From Paguma larvata (Eukaryota > Chordata > Mammalia > Carnivora > Viverridae): 64,000 bases of DNA. This document shows, piece by piece, positions 44,830 through 56,808 of the stretch (its first letter is position 1; every line of letters starts with the position of its first letter). The DNA is taken from the NCBI GenBank assembly GCA_030068075.1, contig CM057823.1:19688485-19752484 (forward strand), written 5' to 3'. The notes under the pieces are model-generated. The model searched no databases and had not been told where the DNA came from. It was given only the letters and a program-made list of their open reading frames with translations. The position numbers were made by a program, and so were the translations under genes.

Positions 44830-46340
44830 ACTTCTCTGTTTTAAAAATCCTGTTTATCCCAGGTAATATGGTTGATTTAACAATAAAAAATCAACTCCCC
44901 ACCATATTATCATCTCAACGGATGAAGAAAAATCATTTGGCAAAATCTGACATTTCATCCCTGATTGAAAGAACAATACTCTTTACCAAACTAAGAATAG
45001 AAGGGAACTTCTTCTACATGATAAAGGACATTTATGAAAAAACTACAGCGACCATCATATTCAATGATGACAGACAGAAAGTTTTCTTCTTAAGATCAGA
45101 AGAAGTCAAGGATGTCCAGTCTCACCACTGTTACTCAACATTGTACTAGAGGTCCCAACCAGGACAGTAAGTAAGGCAAGGACAAGAATTTAAATGTTGA
45201 AAAGGAAAAAATAAATCTTTATTTGCATCCAACATGATTCTGTACACAGAAAAATCCATGGAATCTACAAAAAAGCTATTAGAACTGACAAGCTTACAGG
45301 GTGCAAGATCACTAGAAAAATTAATTATATTTCTATATGCCCGCAACTCAATAGCTGCAAATTAAAAATACTACCATTTATAGTAAAATTTAAAAATGTG
45401 AAATAAGGATAAATCTAACCAAAACAATAAGTAAATGAAAAGTATAACCCCTAACGCTGCAAACTACAAGCATTGCTGAGAGAAATTAAAGAAGACCTAA
45501 ATAAACAGAGAGTAATACGGTCTTTATGTTTTGAAGGACTCGATATTATTACAACAAATTATCAACAAATTTGTTGTTCCCCAAATTTATTTATACATTC
45601 ATTGCAATCCCAGTCAAAATTCCAGTGAGTTAAAAAAAAAAATTCCAGTAGGCTGTCTTTGTATAATTGACAAACTGATTTTATATATCAAACGCAAAAG
45701 ACCTAGTATTGCCAAAACTAAGAACGAATTTGGAGGACTCACAGTACCTAACTTGAAATCATGAAACTACAGTGATCAAGACAATGTGGTATTGGCTTAA
45801 GAATAGACAAATAGAGTAAACAAAATTCAGAGTCCAGAAATAAACCTACATATACATGGTCAATTAACTTTCAACAAAAGTACAAAAGCAATTCAGTGGA
45901 GAAAGAATAGTCTTTTCAACAAACGGTGCTAGCAAGATTGGATATCCATGTGCAAAAACACCCACAAAAACCCAAAAACAAAAACAAATAAAACAAATCT
46001 GTTATCCTTACTTCACCCTATTCAACTCAAAATGGATCAAAGACCTAAATATAAAACCTAAAACGATAAAGCTTCTAAAAGAAAACACAGGAGAGAATCT
46101 TTGGGATAAGCCAAGTTTCATTATGTATAACACCAAAAATCTGATCCATTAAAAAAAATCATAAATTGGGCTTTCTCAAAATCAAGAAACTTCTGCTCTT
46201 TGAAAGATATCTTAAGAGAATGAAAAGGCAAGTCACTGAAAGAAAACACTTACAAGTCACAAATCTGACTGTATGTACTTGTGTCTAAAGCACTCTCAAA
46301 ACTCAGTAATATGAAAACAAACTATGCATTTTTTTAAAAA
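44830..46340 (+). mobile_element. Decayed L1 ORF2, left half, split by a younger L1
   Basis: Reverse-transcriptase and C-terminal ORF2 text in order: caacggatgaagaaaaatca, 'tcatattcaatgatgacag', an altered catalytic box reading FASN instead of FADD (45222-45233), 'caaatagagtaaacaaaattc', 'caaaatggatcaaagaccta'. Many stops. It stops near 46340 and resumes at 47180. Confidence 0.82.
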
Positions 46341-46387
46341 GAGGCAAATGAAACACAGAAACAACTCAAGTGTCCATCAATAGGTGA

Positions 46388-46424
46388 ATATATATAATAT
46401 ATATATATACATACATATAAATAT
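46388..46424. repeat. (TA)n expansion within an L1
   Basis: tatataatatatatatatac-type run replacing a few bases of normal L1 sequence. Confidence 0.8.
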
Positions 46425-46669
46425 ATAATGGAATCTTATTCACCCACAACAAAGGAAGGAAGTCCTGCCATTTGTGACAACATGGATAGATCTTGAGGGT
46501 ATTATGCTAAGTGAAACAAGTCAGACAGAGGAAGACAAATACTGCGTGATCTCACTTATATGTGGAATCTAAAAACATCGAACTCATCAAAACAGAGAGT
46601 AGGATGGTGATTGCCAGGGGCTGAGGTATAAGGGAAATGGGGAGATGTTGGCCAAAGAGTACAAATTTT

Positions 46670-46910
46670 GGGGGTCACCTAGGTGGCTCAGTCAGTTAAG
46701 TGTCAGACCCTTGATTTTGGCTCAAGTCAGGATCTCACGGTTTGTGAAATCAAGTCCCATGTTGGGCTCTGCACTGACAGCATGGAGCCTGCTCGGGATT
46801 CTCTCTCTTCCTCTCTTTCTGCTCCTCCCCCACGTACAGACACTCTCTCTCTCCCTCTCTCTCTCAAAAAAAAAAAAAAAAGTAAAAAAATAAATAAACA
46901 AACATTAAAA
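46670..46910 (+). mobile_element. SINEC_Fc SINE in the younger L1
   Basis: Head gggggtcacctaggtggctcag, 'gaaatcaagtccc' B-box region, 'gacagcatggagcctgctcg' body, long CT stretch, A18 tail. Flanks aaagagtacaaatttt (46654-46669) and aaagagtacaaacttt (46911-46926), one mismatch. Confidence 0.95.
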
Positions 46911-47179
46911 AAAGAGTACAAACTTTCAGTTTTAAGTTGGAGGGATCTAAGTTAACAATACTGTATTGTATAATTGCAAGTTGCTATGGGAGTAGTGTTT
47001 TAATGTTCTCGCCGTAACAACACAACAAAATGGTAATTATGTGACGTGAAGAATGTATTAAGTAGCCTCATTGCGGTAAACACTTCACAGCATGGAGGTG
47101 TATCAAATCATCACGTTGCATACACCTTAAACATTCACAATGTAAGATGTCAATTACATTTTAATAAATCTGGAAAAAA

Positions 47180-48045
47180 ATTTAAAACTTAAAAATGGGC
47201 AAAACAATTAAACGTTTCACCATGGAACCTAAGGAAGGCAAATAAGCCCATGACGGTATGCTCAACTTGATCAGCCAATAGAGAAATGCAAGTTAAGCCA
47301 TGACGAGACACCACCTCATGCCTTCAAGAATGGCTACAATTTTAAAGATTAATTCCACCACGTGTCAGCAAAGCTGTTGTACAGCTGGAACTCTCATACA
47401 TTGCTTGGGGGGGATGAGAAATGGTACAAACACTTTGAGCAACAGTTTGCCAGTGGCTCAAATAGTTAAACACACACATACTCTTCGATTCAGGTGTTCC
47501 ATTCCTAGGTATTTAACCGAAGGAAACAAAAGCATACGTCCACACAAAGACGTGTACACAAATGCTCATAGCGCACTTCTTTGTAAAATTCCCAAGCTGG
47601 AAACAACGCAAATGTTCATTACCAGGTAAATGGATATAGAAGTTGCGGCATCTCCATATAATGAATAATCCTTAGCGACTGAAAAACAAGAGAGCTCTGA
47701 ACTCGCACAACATAGACAAATGTCAAATACTTAGGCTGGATAAAAGAAGCCAGACATCCCCCCACCACACACAGACATACTGTATAATTCTATTTATAAA
47801 AAATTCTAGGAAATACAAACTAATTTATAATGACAGAAAGCAGATCAGTGGTAGCCTGGGGGTTGGGAGGACGAGGTTATTTGGAAGGTGTGGAGAGAGG
47901 AGAGTAGAATTGCAAAGGGCACAAAGCAACTTTAGGTGGTAATTCATTATCTTGATTGTGATGGTTTCATGTATATCCAAATGGTTTATTCGAAACATGG
48001 GAGCAGCGCGTGTCAATTATACCTCAGTAAAGCTGCTATGCAAAA
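47180..48045 (+). mobile_element. Older L1, right half (ORF2 end and 3' UTR)
   Basis: It continues the 44830 element: aaaatgggcaaaacaattaa, 'gaaatgcaagttaagccatg', 'ccaagctggaaacaacgc'. It ends with tcttgattgtgatggtttca and 'tcaattatacctcagtaaag'. Confidence 0.82.
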
Positions 48046-48717
48046 TGATTTTTTGTGACTGTAATTTATTCAATTAAGGAAATCTGAATTATTTTCGTAC
48101 CCTATAAATCGAAACAAAAAATTATTTTTTCTAAGGAGTCATTTTATGGGAACATTGACACACTTTGAAGGGCACGGCTGAAAAAGTGAAACTGTACGGT
48201 AAGATCTGTAAAAGGCTCACAGTGTGAACAAACAATCTGATGTCATTTAGTGTCACTAGGTGCTATGCAGAGTGCTCTTGGTGAAGGGTGCAAAGGCCTT
48301 GTCTCTCGGGACTCAGAAGATTTAATATGAGCCAGAGCGATTGGGATCCTAAGGAAAAGCTGATATAAAAGCACCTGAGTTTGGTGGCTTGGATTCTTGG
48401 GATGGGGATAGTACAGGCACAAAGCCGCCGACTGGAAGCGTGCGGCAGCAGTGTTCGGCTGAGTCTCCCTGGGGTTGGCCCCCACCTGCCCGTGCACACA
48501 GCCATGGGGACTAGCTGACAGTGTACGTTTGCTCCGCTCTTCTTTCCTCCTTGTGGGAAGGCAACCACAAAACCCTGTCCTGGGGAATGAAAAGGTCGTA
48601 GTACAGAGATCCCTGTTGTTCTCTGTTTCCTGAGAAGCCAAGAAGAACAAAGGGGGCATGGTAATCCAGGTGTATGCTCTAGGCCTGATTTTTCTGTGTC
48701 CGCCAATTTCAGTAAGA
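48046..48717. other. Unclassified sequence
   Basis: No repeat was recognised. Overlapping open frames of 138 and 153 codons on the minus strand (48243-48659, 48263-48724) resemble no known protein and have no supporting start or splice context. Confidence 0.45.
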
Positions 48718-49187
48718 CTGTCAAAGTGTTAGAGTCAACAGTATTGTGTTATAAACTTCAGAGCTGCTAAGAGACTAGATTTAAAAATTTTTTAAATGTT
48801 TATTTGAGAGAGAGAGAGAGAAAGAGACTGAGTGCAAGTGGAGGGAGGCGGGCAGACAGAGAGGGAGACACAGAATCTGAAGCAGGCTCCAAGCTCTGAA
48901 CTGTCAGCCCTGAGCCTGAGACAGGGCTCGAACTCATGAACAGTGAGATCATGACCTGAGCCGAAGTCAGGCACTTAACCGACTGAGTCACCCAGGCGCC
49001 CCATAAGAGACTAGTTCTTAATCATTCTCACCACAAAGAAATGATAATTATGTAACCTGACAGAGGTTTTAGCTAAGGCTACAGTAGTAATCATATTGCA
49101 ATATATAGATGTATCAAACGAGCATAATGTATACATTGAACTTACACAATGTTAGACGTCAATTATATCTCAATTTTTAAAAAAAGA
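48718..49187 (+). mobile_element. L1 3'-UTR fragment split by a SINE
   Basis: agtattgtgttataaacttc, then after the SINE 'gaaatgataattatgtaacc', 'tgtatcaaacgagcataatg' and a terminal 'ttagacgtcaattatatctc'. Same 3' type as 46,950-47,165. Confidence 0.75.
48779..49003 (-). mobile_element. SINEC_Fc SINE, antisense, perfect duplication
   Basis: Tail at the left (ttaaatgtttatttgagag), reversed head at the right (gactgagtcacccaggcgcccc). Perfect taagagactag at 48768-48778 and 49004-49014. Confidence 0.95.
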
Positions 49188-49189
49188 TT

Positions 49190-49396
49190 TGGGGTGCCTG
49201 GGTGGCTCAGTCAGTTAAATGTCCAACTCTTGGTTTCAGCTCAGGTTGTGATCTCATGGTTCATGAGTTTGAGTCCCGAGGCGGGCTCTACTCTGACAGC
49301 ACGGAGCCTGTCTGGGATTCTCTCTCTCTGCCCCACCCCCACTCTGTCTCTCTCACTCTCTCTCTCTCAACATAAATAAATAAATTTTAAAAAGAC
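49190..49396 (+). mobile_element. SINEC_Fc SINE
   Basis: Head ggggtgcctgggtggctcag, B-box-like gagtttgagtccc, 'ctgacagcacggagcctgtc' body, CT stretch, aataaataaatttt tail. It starts at the A-rich end of the L1 fragment. Confidence 0.93.
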
Positions 49397-49401
49397 TCAA
49401 T

Positions 49402-49722
49402 GTGGTAGTTGTGCTGGCTCTGGTAGCTGTTGAAAGGGCCACTATGTGTCTGTGGTCCCAGCCGCAGCGACCAGGAGCAAATTACTTTGGTTCCAACCAG
49501 GCATGCATAATAGAGCTGGATTTGGAGAGCTATGCTAGGCCAGTGATCAAGATGATATTGAGAAGGAACCTTCTACCCAGGGAGAAGAAGGAGCTGACTG
49601 CTCACTGGAAAGAGACACTCTGGGGTCTGGCCAAGAAGGACTCAAATGTCACTCCTACATGGGATAGTTATCAATAACCATTGAAGAGCATTGCAGCCAA
49701 ACTCATAGAATTGGATATTTAA
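49402..49722 (+). pseudogene. Coding-like frame of unknown origin (one internal stop)
   Basis: Open for 91 codons, stop at 49675-49677, then open again to 49722. The peptide has a protein-like mix (RRNLLPREKKELTAHWKETL; a helix-like AAKLIELD end). An aataaa follows near 49841. It could be a retrocopy fragment whose 5' part is missing at the SINE border, or chance. No parent protein recognised. Confidence 0.25.
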
Positions 49723-50784
49723 GTAGAGAAAGATAAAAAATTATGAACTTTCTTTGTAACCTTCTCAGAATGTCCTTTTATCTGTATAATTACCATACAT
49801 GAGATATTTTCAGGAATCTCACCTGTGATACAATTCTAGAAATAAATGTCATAGCTCAAACCATGACTGCACACTTAGAATGACCTACCACGAGTTTTTG
49901 TAGTTTTCAGCTGTATTTTCGAACATGTTAGCCACTAGACAGTCCCATGTGACCGCTGAACACCGGAAACGTAGCTAATGGGATTGTTACTGAATTTTTA
50001 CCTGTATTTAATGTTAAATAATTTTGATCTGTATTTAAAATAGTGACATGCGGCTAATGGCCACAGTAGATGAACAGTTTTCACCTAGTCTGAAACAGTT
50101 TGTGTTCTAGTTAGTGATATATAATGTTTCCCTGAGTGAAGTTTAAGAAACTAATTAAATTGCTATAAAGGAAAAACACTAGCTCTTTTGTCTTTTGCAT
50201 TTGAGAGCGTCTCATAGACAGGCACATTTTTGTTGTTGTTGTTATTCTTGTTGTGTTTTTTGGTGAATACTAAGAGAAAAATTTAGAAAAAACAGCATAA
50301 ATACTTCTTTTCTTTTTTAAGGAAAACCCGTTAATTTCTTTAAGCTAAAGATCACTTTCTATCAACTTCTAAAAAGTGAACAGGAAAGTTTCTTGTACTT
50401 GTCAACATTCCTTCACATTCCTGGTAACAGGACAACGGTTTGCTTTTCTGAGTAACTGTCAACACTGCCCAAAACAGTCCACCCCTTTCACCCCTGGCCC
50501 ATCATATCTATGTGGAGGGACTTTGGTTTAAGAACTTGCTCCTCATCTAATCAGAAGCAACAAAGTGAAATGAGATTTTTGTAGGGACCATAGGGAGAAA
50601 AGTAGCTCATGTCACCAGGACTGCTGGGAAGTGAGCACACTGTGGACCAGGGGGTTCCATGTGGAGTCTGGGGGAAGTCACCAACAAAATGGAAGGCAGA
50701 ACCAAGACATGGAGAAAAACGGAATGTGATGATAATATTTGAACACTAACATCCAGTTACAGATGAAGCCTCCCCTGGAGATTT
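49723..50784. other. Unclassified sequence
   Basis: AT-rich, with no recognised element apart from a short (TTG)n run near 50231. Confidence 0.45.
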
Positions 50785-51175
50785 TTTTTAATAGTAGTTT
50801 TAAAGGGCATAATTCACATATCCTACAATTCACCTATTTAAAGTGAACAATTCAGTGGTTCTTAGTAAGCTCACAGAGTTGTGTAACCATCACCACAACT
50901 AATTTTAGAATATTTTTGTCCTCTCCCCAGAAAAACCCTACACTATTAGGAGTTATTCCTCTTCCTCTTCTCTCCCCAGCCCCTGGCAACCACCAATCTA
51001 GTTTCTATCTCCATGAATTTGCCTCTTCAGGGCATTTCAGAGGAGCAGAATCATGCATACATACATACAGACCTTGGTGACTTTTTTATTCACTTAACAT
51101 AATGTTTTCAAGGTTCATCCAGATTGCAGCACGTATCAGTACCTCATTCCTTTTTACTGACAAATATAAGATTTT
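50785..51175 (-). mobile_element. L1 3' end, antisense
   Basis: The plus strand reads gggcataattcacatatcc, 'aagtgaacaattcagtggtt', 'gtgtaaccatcaccacaac', 'cccctggcaaccaccaatc', 'cataatgttttcaaggttc', the antisense L1M 3' order. Confidence 0.78.
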
Positions 51176-52830
51176 CTAAAAATAAACTTTTTATTTTGAC
51201 ATAATTTTAGATTTACGGTAAAGTCGCAAATATAGTAGATAGTAGATGTCACTTTCTCCCAGTTTCTCTTAATGCTAACGAATTATGTAACCATGTACAT
51301 TTTAAGAAATAATGCTATTATCTAAACTACAGACTTTATTTTGATTTTGGTTTTTTTTTTAATATTTATTTATTTATTTTTGAGAGACAGAGACAGAGCA
51401 TGAGTAGGGGAAGGCCAGAGAGAGAGAGAGGGAGACACAGAATCCAAAACAGGCTCCAGGCTCTGAGCTGTCAGCACAGAACCCGATGTGGGGCCCGAAC
51501 CCACGAACCGTGAGATCATGACCTGAGCCGAAGTTGGACGCTCAACCGACTGAGCCACGCAGGCGCCCCTGCTTTTTTTTTTTTTTTAAACAAAGTGTCT
51601 TTTTTTCCTGTTTCAAGAAACCAAATTGCATTTAATTGTCACATCTCCTTAATCTCTCCTCTGGTCTATAACAATTTTTCCTTGTTTTTCATGACCTTGA
51701 CACATCTGAAGAGTAGAAGTCAGATATTTTGTAGACTTTATCCTATTTTGAGATACTACCATGTTCCGGGGTTTTTTTCATGATCACACTGGGGTTATAG
51801 GTTTTTAGTAAGCATACCACAGAGGTGAGGCACTATTCTGTTCAAATCATTGTCAGGAGATGGGGTATACCCACATGGTGAGTTGAACCTTGATCACTTG
51901 GTTAAGATGTCTACCAAGTTTCTCCTCCATAAAGGTACTATTTTCCCCTTTCCATTCTCTAATTTTTGGTAATAAGTCAATAAATCCATCCCACACTCAA
52001 AGGTAGGGGAATTAAGCTCTACCTTCAAGAGAGGGGAATAGCTACACATATTATTTGGCATTCCAGTGTAAGGAAGATTTGTCCTTTCTCATTCATTCAT
52101 TCATTCATTTTTTTAATTATTTGTACCAAATGAATTCATCAGTACATTTTATATTCTAATACTGTCTTGTTTTTTCAAATCATTCCACTTTGTGCATAGA
52201 GAGTGCTTTCAGGTTGTCTGCTATGTCCTTTGATACGCCCCCTTCTCTTTCTCCTCTTTATTCTTCTCCTCCTTTTCCCTTTCCTCTTTGTCCTTCTTCC
52301 TTCACATTTCCTTACTTTCTGGCACTGTGAGATGGTCCAGGCTCATCTTGTGTTTTTCTTGCCCCAGCCCTAGAGTAAGCCATTTCTCTAAGGAGCCCTG
52401 CTTTGTTTTATCGAAGAATGATATTTAGAAACCAGGGTCTCGGGACCAAGTGTGCTTATTGCTATTAGGATATCACAGTTGCTGAGCCAACATATGTATG
52501 TGTACTAATTTCTATATACACACATATCTAAAATTGCTTTTAGTTCTATTAGCATATATATTAAAATAAACATGAATTCATATTGACATCTCTGATTCTA
52601 ATCCAGAACCACAGGCTTCATTCTAATTTCTCTTCTTACTTTTTTTTAACTTCTTATTTGACAGTGAGAAATACGGCTCCCACTACCTGTGATTTATTTA
52701 CTTATTTGTTCAATCCTACCATGTGTGTAAAGTAGTTTCAGAATTCTAATTTCCACTCTGGTGAGAAATAAATTTAACAACTTGGACATACTGTTTAGTC
52801 TCAGTTCTTTTTGTTCCTAGCCTTTCATTA
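51176..52830 (-). mobile_element. Second antisense L1-type 3' sequence, with a SINE inside
   Basis: cataattttagatttacgg, 'tctaaactacagactttatt', then after the SINE 'ttgcatttaattgtcacatc', 'accttgatcacttggttaag', 'ccacactcaaaggtagggga', 'tttctggcactgtgagatgg', 'gccatttctctaaggagccc'. This is a familiar old LINE 3' region (L1ME/HAL1 group, tentative), continuing to about 52830. Confidence 0.65.
51352..51569 (-). mobile_element. SINEC_Fc SINE, antisense
   Basis: Near-consensus antisense: tatttatttatttttgagag, caggctccaggctctgagc, gaacccacgaaccgtgagat, gactgagccacgcaggcgcccc. Flanking T-runs obscure the target duplication. Confidence 0.95.
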
Positions 52831-52935
52831 CCAGATAAATAAATTCCTTTTTTAAAAAAGTTGTGTAGGTTGGAGTTGGCTGATCTGATACCTCAATCTC
52901 TTATACCATAACTTACAGGGATTTAAAAACTTTCA

Positions 52936-53141
52936 TTTTTTTTAAAGTTTATTTATTTTGAGACAGAGACAGTGTAATTAGGGGAGGAGCAGAGAGAGAG
53001 GGAGAGAGAGAGAATTCCAAGCAGTCTCTGCACTCTCAGTTCAGAGCCCAATGTGGGGCTCAAAATCACAAAACCATGAGATCATAACCTAAGCCAAAAT
53101 GAGTTAGATGCTTAACTAACTGAGCCACCCAGATGCCCTAA
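52936..53141 (-). mobile_element. SINEC_Fc SINE, antisense
   Basis: Tail tttatttattttgagacag, body 'tgcactctcagttcagagcc', reversed head ctgagccacccagatgccc. Moderately diverged. Confidence 0.92.
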
Positions 53142-53479
53142 ACACTCTTTTTTTTAAAAATATAGTAAATGTCCTCTGTTTATAATGAGGTTTTTTGCTG
53201 AGGGTTGAAATCAATGATAAGGAAACTAAGTCCATGATTAAATACTTACCACCTTACTTAAATACGAAGAAATGAAAAGCTAGAGCTCCCCTCTGAACAG
53301 CTTTCAAAAAGCACTCATCTAAAAGGGAACAGAAAAATCATGTGGTAATATTGCCATTTAATTGCCGTGATTAGTTGAGTTTCAAAATCCTAATATAGCT
53401 AACGGGAAGATATCTGATTACTGGTTCACGATATGAATTAATGTTTATTGAATGAATTGTGGATGGGCCAACGTGACAT
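53142..53479. other. Unclassified sequence
   Basis: AT-rich, with no recognised element. Confidence 0.45.
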
Positions 53480-53660
53480 CTACAAACATAATCCAAAGTA
53501 CTTTATAGTTTTCACATACACTTTAACCTACACTTTTTCCTTTATTTTGTATACCGACACCGTGAAGACAGACATTACTATAATTATCATCATAGTAATT
53601 ATCTCAGCTTTCCAAGAATTGAAGTTGGGTAACTAAACTAAATAATATAGCTAGATTTAA
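53480..53660 (-). repeat. MIR SINE relic, antisense (weak)
   Basis: ccaaagtactttatagttt, 'accgacaccgtgaagacag', 'attactataattatcatcat', 'caagaattgaagttgggtaa' approximate the antisense MIR order. Confidence 0.5.
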
Positions 53661-54139
53661 AATGGTAATCTAACTCAATTCCCATGACCTGTCCTTTCTA
53701 CTGAGTTATTGATTAGCTCATCTTGCTATTAGGAATATTGGCATACTGACATCACATAAATCACTAGATTTTTTTCAGACAGAGGCTCACATTTGGTTCA
53801 TGTGAGCTACGGGGAGTCCCTGAGCCCTGAGTTCAGAGCAATCATGTATCTCTCTTTTGTCATCACATTATTAGCCATAAATCTATGATACAATAGTAAT
53901 GCTGTTGAAGAGATAGAAAATATAAACATATAGATTTTTAAGCCCTATAAAATTTTCAGTTTCTCCCCCCTTTTCTTCTCCTCCTTCTATTTGCTAAATA
54001 AAAATTCTTAAATTACTAACTTATAAAAATAAGCAACTTATCTATAGAGGATGAAGATTTTTATATTTAACTGATTTTTACATTTGGGTTTCCCATCAGA
54101 CTTCAGGACAAATCTAGAAAAAGACACAGGGTCTATGTT
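53661..54139. other. Unclassified sequence
   Basis: AT-rich, with no recognised element. Confidence 0.45.
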
Positions 54140-54640
54140 AGTTCATTTCATGGTAGTTGCCTGGTAAATGTTTGTTGAATTAATCAATTATTCAAATCAC
54201 CAAATATTTACTGAACCAAACTGTGTAAAAGCACCAAAAAGAAAAGGTCTCTGTCTTTAAGGAGCAATGACCTTGTTGAGGAGACTAGACACAAACACCT
54301 GCTCATACTGAAAGTCAACAGTACAGAGGTCCAAGATAATAATAAAAGAACTAGCATGGGACTTACTGACAGTTAAATGATGGGTTAGATACGGGAGAGT
54401 TTCTGAGCAGAAAGCAATTATTCAAGCAGGCATGGTCGAGTGGACATTTTACACAGGAGATGGTTTGAATTTGATCATAAAGGGAAGCTAAGCTTTGGGA
54501 GGATGAAGGTATAGTAGGCTGCTGTCGAAAGTCAGGGAACAGGGAAATGCAAAGATTTCTGGTCTGAGAGCTTGTTTTTCCATTAAAGATAGAGCGCAAG
54601 GGTGTTGGGGTACAGTTGCTTGTGTCAGAGCAATCAGTAG
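54140..54640 (+). repeat. Ancient L2-like repeat (tentative)
   Basis: ttcaaatcaccaaatattta, 'ctgtctttaaggagcaatg', 'aagcaggcatggtcgagtgg', 'acaggagatggtttgaattt', 'agggaacagggaaatgcaaa' follow the same phrase order as the element at 20835. Confidence 0.45.
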
Positions 54641-55222
54641 TCTTTATCGATCTCGAAGAAGCAAAACATGTCAAGCACTCTTTAGGAATTTGGAGACTAA
54701 AATAAATTAGCTAAGATCCAAGTTTTAAAAAATTAGATAATTGCTTCATTCTGATTTTCTTTAACTACTTGTAAAACTACACGCTAAAAAAAATATCATT
54801 TGAAAAAGTATTTGCCTGTTTTAAGAGTTTAAATTTGAATTTTAGCTACAGTCTCTGTGGTTTTGAGTTAACGTTTAATTGTTTAAATCATCGACAGACT
54901 CCGTCGTTCCCCATGAATGAGAGCGCTCACAGTAATTTTCAGTACGATGTGTTACAAAATATGCCAAGTGTTTTTGTCTTCCATAAGCCACTTCGTGTTT
55001 TATTTTTCCAACTTCTACATTTTTGAGATCATGTGCTATGTGGGGAATGGTTTCTGTTTTCTCTTTATTTTTCTTTTATTCATTAGCAGGATATCAGTTT
55101 TATATGTCATTCCTCTCATCCCAATAACTTGAGGTTCACTTTGGTTTCTGAGAAGAACCTTATACAGGGCAGCTCCTCAGAACTTGGACTCCAAGTTTCT
55201 TGCATATGTGCCTGTCTATAAA
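54641..55222. other. Unclassified sequence
   Basis: AT-rich, with no recognised element. Confidence 0.45.
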
Positions 55223-55235
55223 AGACAACAGATTG

Positions 55236-55433
55236 GTGGGGCACCCAAGTGGCTCAGTGGGTTAAGTGTCTGGCTCTTGTTTTTGGTTCAGGTCATGATC
55301 TCACGGTTTGTGAGTTTGAGCCCCAAATAGGATTCTCTCTCTCTCTCTCTCTCTTTGTCTGCCCTTCCCCTGCTCATGCCCCTCTCTCTCTCTCTCTCAA
55401 AATATAAACTTTAAAATAAATAAATAAATAAAT
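55236..55433 (+). mobile_element. SINEC_Fc SINE
   Basis: Head ggtggggcacccaagtggctc, B-box-like gagtttgagcc. About 40 bases of body are missing (ccccaaataggattctc). CT stretch, (aaat)n tail. Flanks agacaacagatt (55223-55234) and agacaacaaatt (55434-55445), one mismatch. Confidence 0.93.
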
Positions 55434-55445
55434 AGACAACAAATT

Positions 55446-56009
55446 AGTTCTTAGAGGTAGATTGCCTGGTTTTAAAATACACACTTTCTATCCCAAAACG
55501 AGACCAGGACAAAAACTTCCCTTTTGCTGAGGGAGTCTAATAAAAGAAAATGAAAAGAAACATATCTAGTATTGGAGGAAAAAAATTGTCATTTTCCTTC
55601 CAAATAGTGCTAGAGGCACATGTCAAAACATACTAATAATAGAAAGAAAAAAATTCTCTCTCTCTCTCTCTCTTTTTTTTTTTTACTGTTAATGTAGCTT
55701 GTGTGAGGCAGCTGCAAATCTTCATTTTCATGGAAACAATCCCACACCCTTGTTCACCCCAAAGAGCTCTTTTCTTCCAACTAAGAACAGATTTTTTTTT
55801 TCCTTTCCTAGGATAGTAGAGTTTTGAAACTTAGAGATCATTGAGGTTAATTTTATAAACTGAATGAACGGGCAAGAATAAGGCAAGAAAATAACGAGAG
55901 AATCTACCCACATATCGCATCTCCCACTCCGTACTCACCTACAAACTAACTACACCCGGCAACGTTAAGTGTTTTTAAAAGATCTTGGTGACCTTAGGGT
56001 TCCATGTGT
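55446..56009. other. Unclassified sequence with a (TC)n-T(n) tract
   Basis: The tract at 55,655-55,684 is (TC)10 followed by T12. No exon or transposon was recognised. Confidence 0.5.
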
Positions 56010-56320
56010 TGGCCCAGGAAGTTCCCTTGCCTGGAATGACAGCCCCTCCTTCATCAGGAGCGTGCCTGCTCATACTCCAAGACTTAACTCAAAGTTTGCC
56101 TCAACTATGGAGCTGTTCCCAGGTCTCTGAGCGAAGCACTGACCTCGTGTCCTCTTAGAGTACCTGGCTGATACCTCTCTCATGGTATACAATGATAATC
56201 TGTTTCATATCCAGACCCTCACTGGACCGTGAGTGACTCAGTTTTAATTCTACATTTTTATACATCCATTGCCTAGCGCAGCACTTATCGCATAAGCAGA
56301 TAATTAATGACTAATGATTG
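56010..56320 (+). repeat. L2 LINE 3' end relic
   Basis: One of the clearer L2 ends: ccaggaagttcccttgcctg, 'ccaagacttaactcaaagtt', 'cactgacctcgtgtcctctt', 'ctggaccgtgagtgactcag', 'cattgcctagcgcagcactt', 'gcagataattaatgac'. Confidence 0.75.
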
Positions 56321-56797
56321 GCCGGAGCTTGTATGCAGTTCTCCTCGGCTCTAGTAGATTGATTACACATTCTCGGATCTGTTTCTTATCTAAATTGGAA
56401 TCATTACTTGAGTAATAATTCTGAGTCCCACAGTGTTTGGGTAATACACGAACTTAGCATGGTTGCTTGTTTTCTAAGTTACTTGCTATGTCTTTGAATC
56501 AATGAACAACCACAATCTACCATTCATTAAATTCAAGGCGCATAAGGTCACTCAGGCTTCATCTTAGAAAAATTTGATCAGCAGATGTAGCAAATTTAAA
56601 AGAAAATAAAATTAGAGTTTGATTATTTTTGCCTTTTCTTGTAAGAGATGTCTTTGCCCTTTATTAACTAGATAGGATTAGGCTTCAGAATCGAGTGGCC
56701 TCTTATCCTCATGGTTAGCCCTGGGGAGTTTTCCTTCATTGGTAAGGTCTCCTCCACCCAAATGTTTTGGGAACTAGGAAGAATACATTTTAAGATA
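56321..56797. other. Unclassified sequence
   Basis: No element was recognised. Confidence 0.45.
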
Positions 56798-56808
56798 TAG
56801 ATATTTCT

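Larger units (their letters stand above)
46341..47179 (+). mobile_element. Younger L1 3' end inserted in the older L1
   Basis: It starts at a later L1 position (cacagaaacaactcaagtgt; ggtgaatatatataat) and runs to its own 3' terminus (gtaagatgtcaattac, ttttaataaatctgg). A TA microsatellite at 46388-46424 has grown inside it, and a SINE sits at 46670. Confidence 0.8.

Noticed and set aside
48243..48724. Overlapping 138- and 153-codon minus-strand frames
   Set aside because: Two shifted frames over the same DNA, neither with a recognisable domain, start context or splice partner; consistent with chance.
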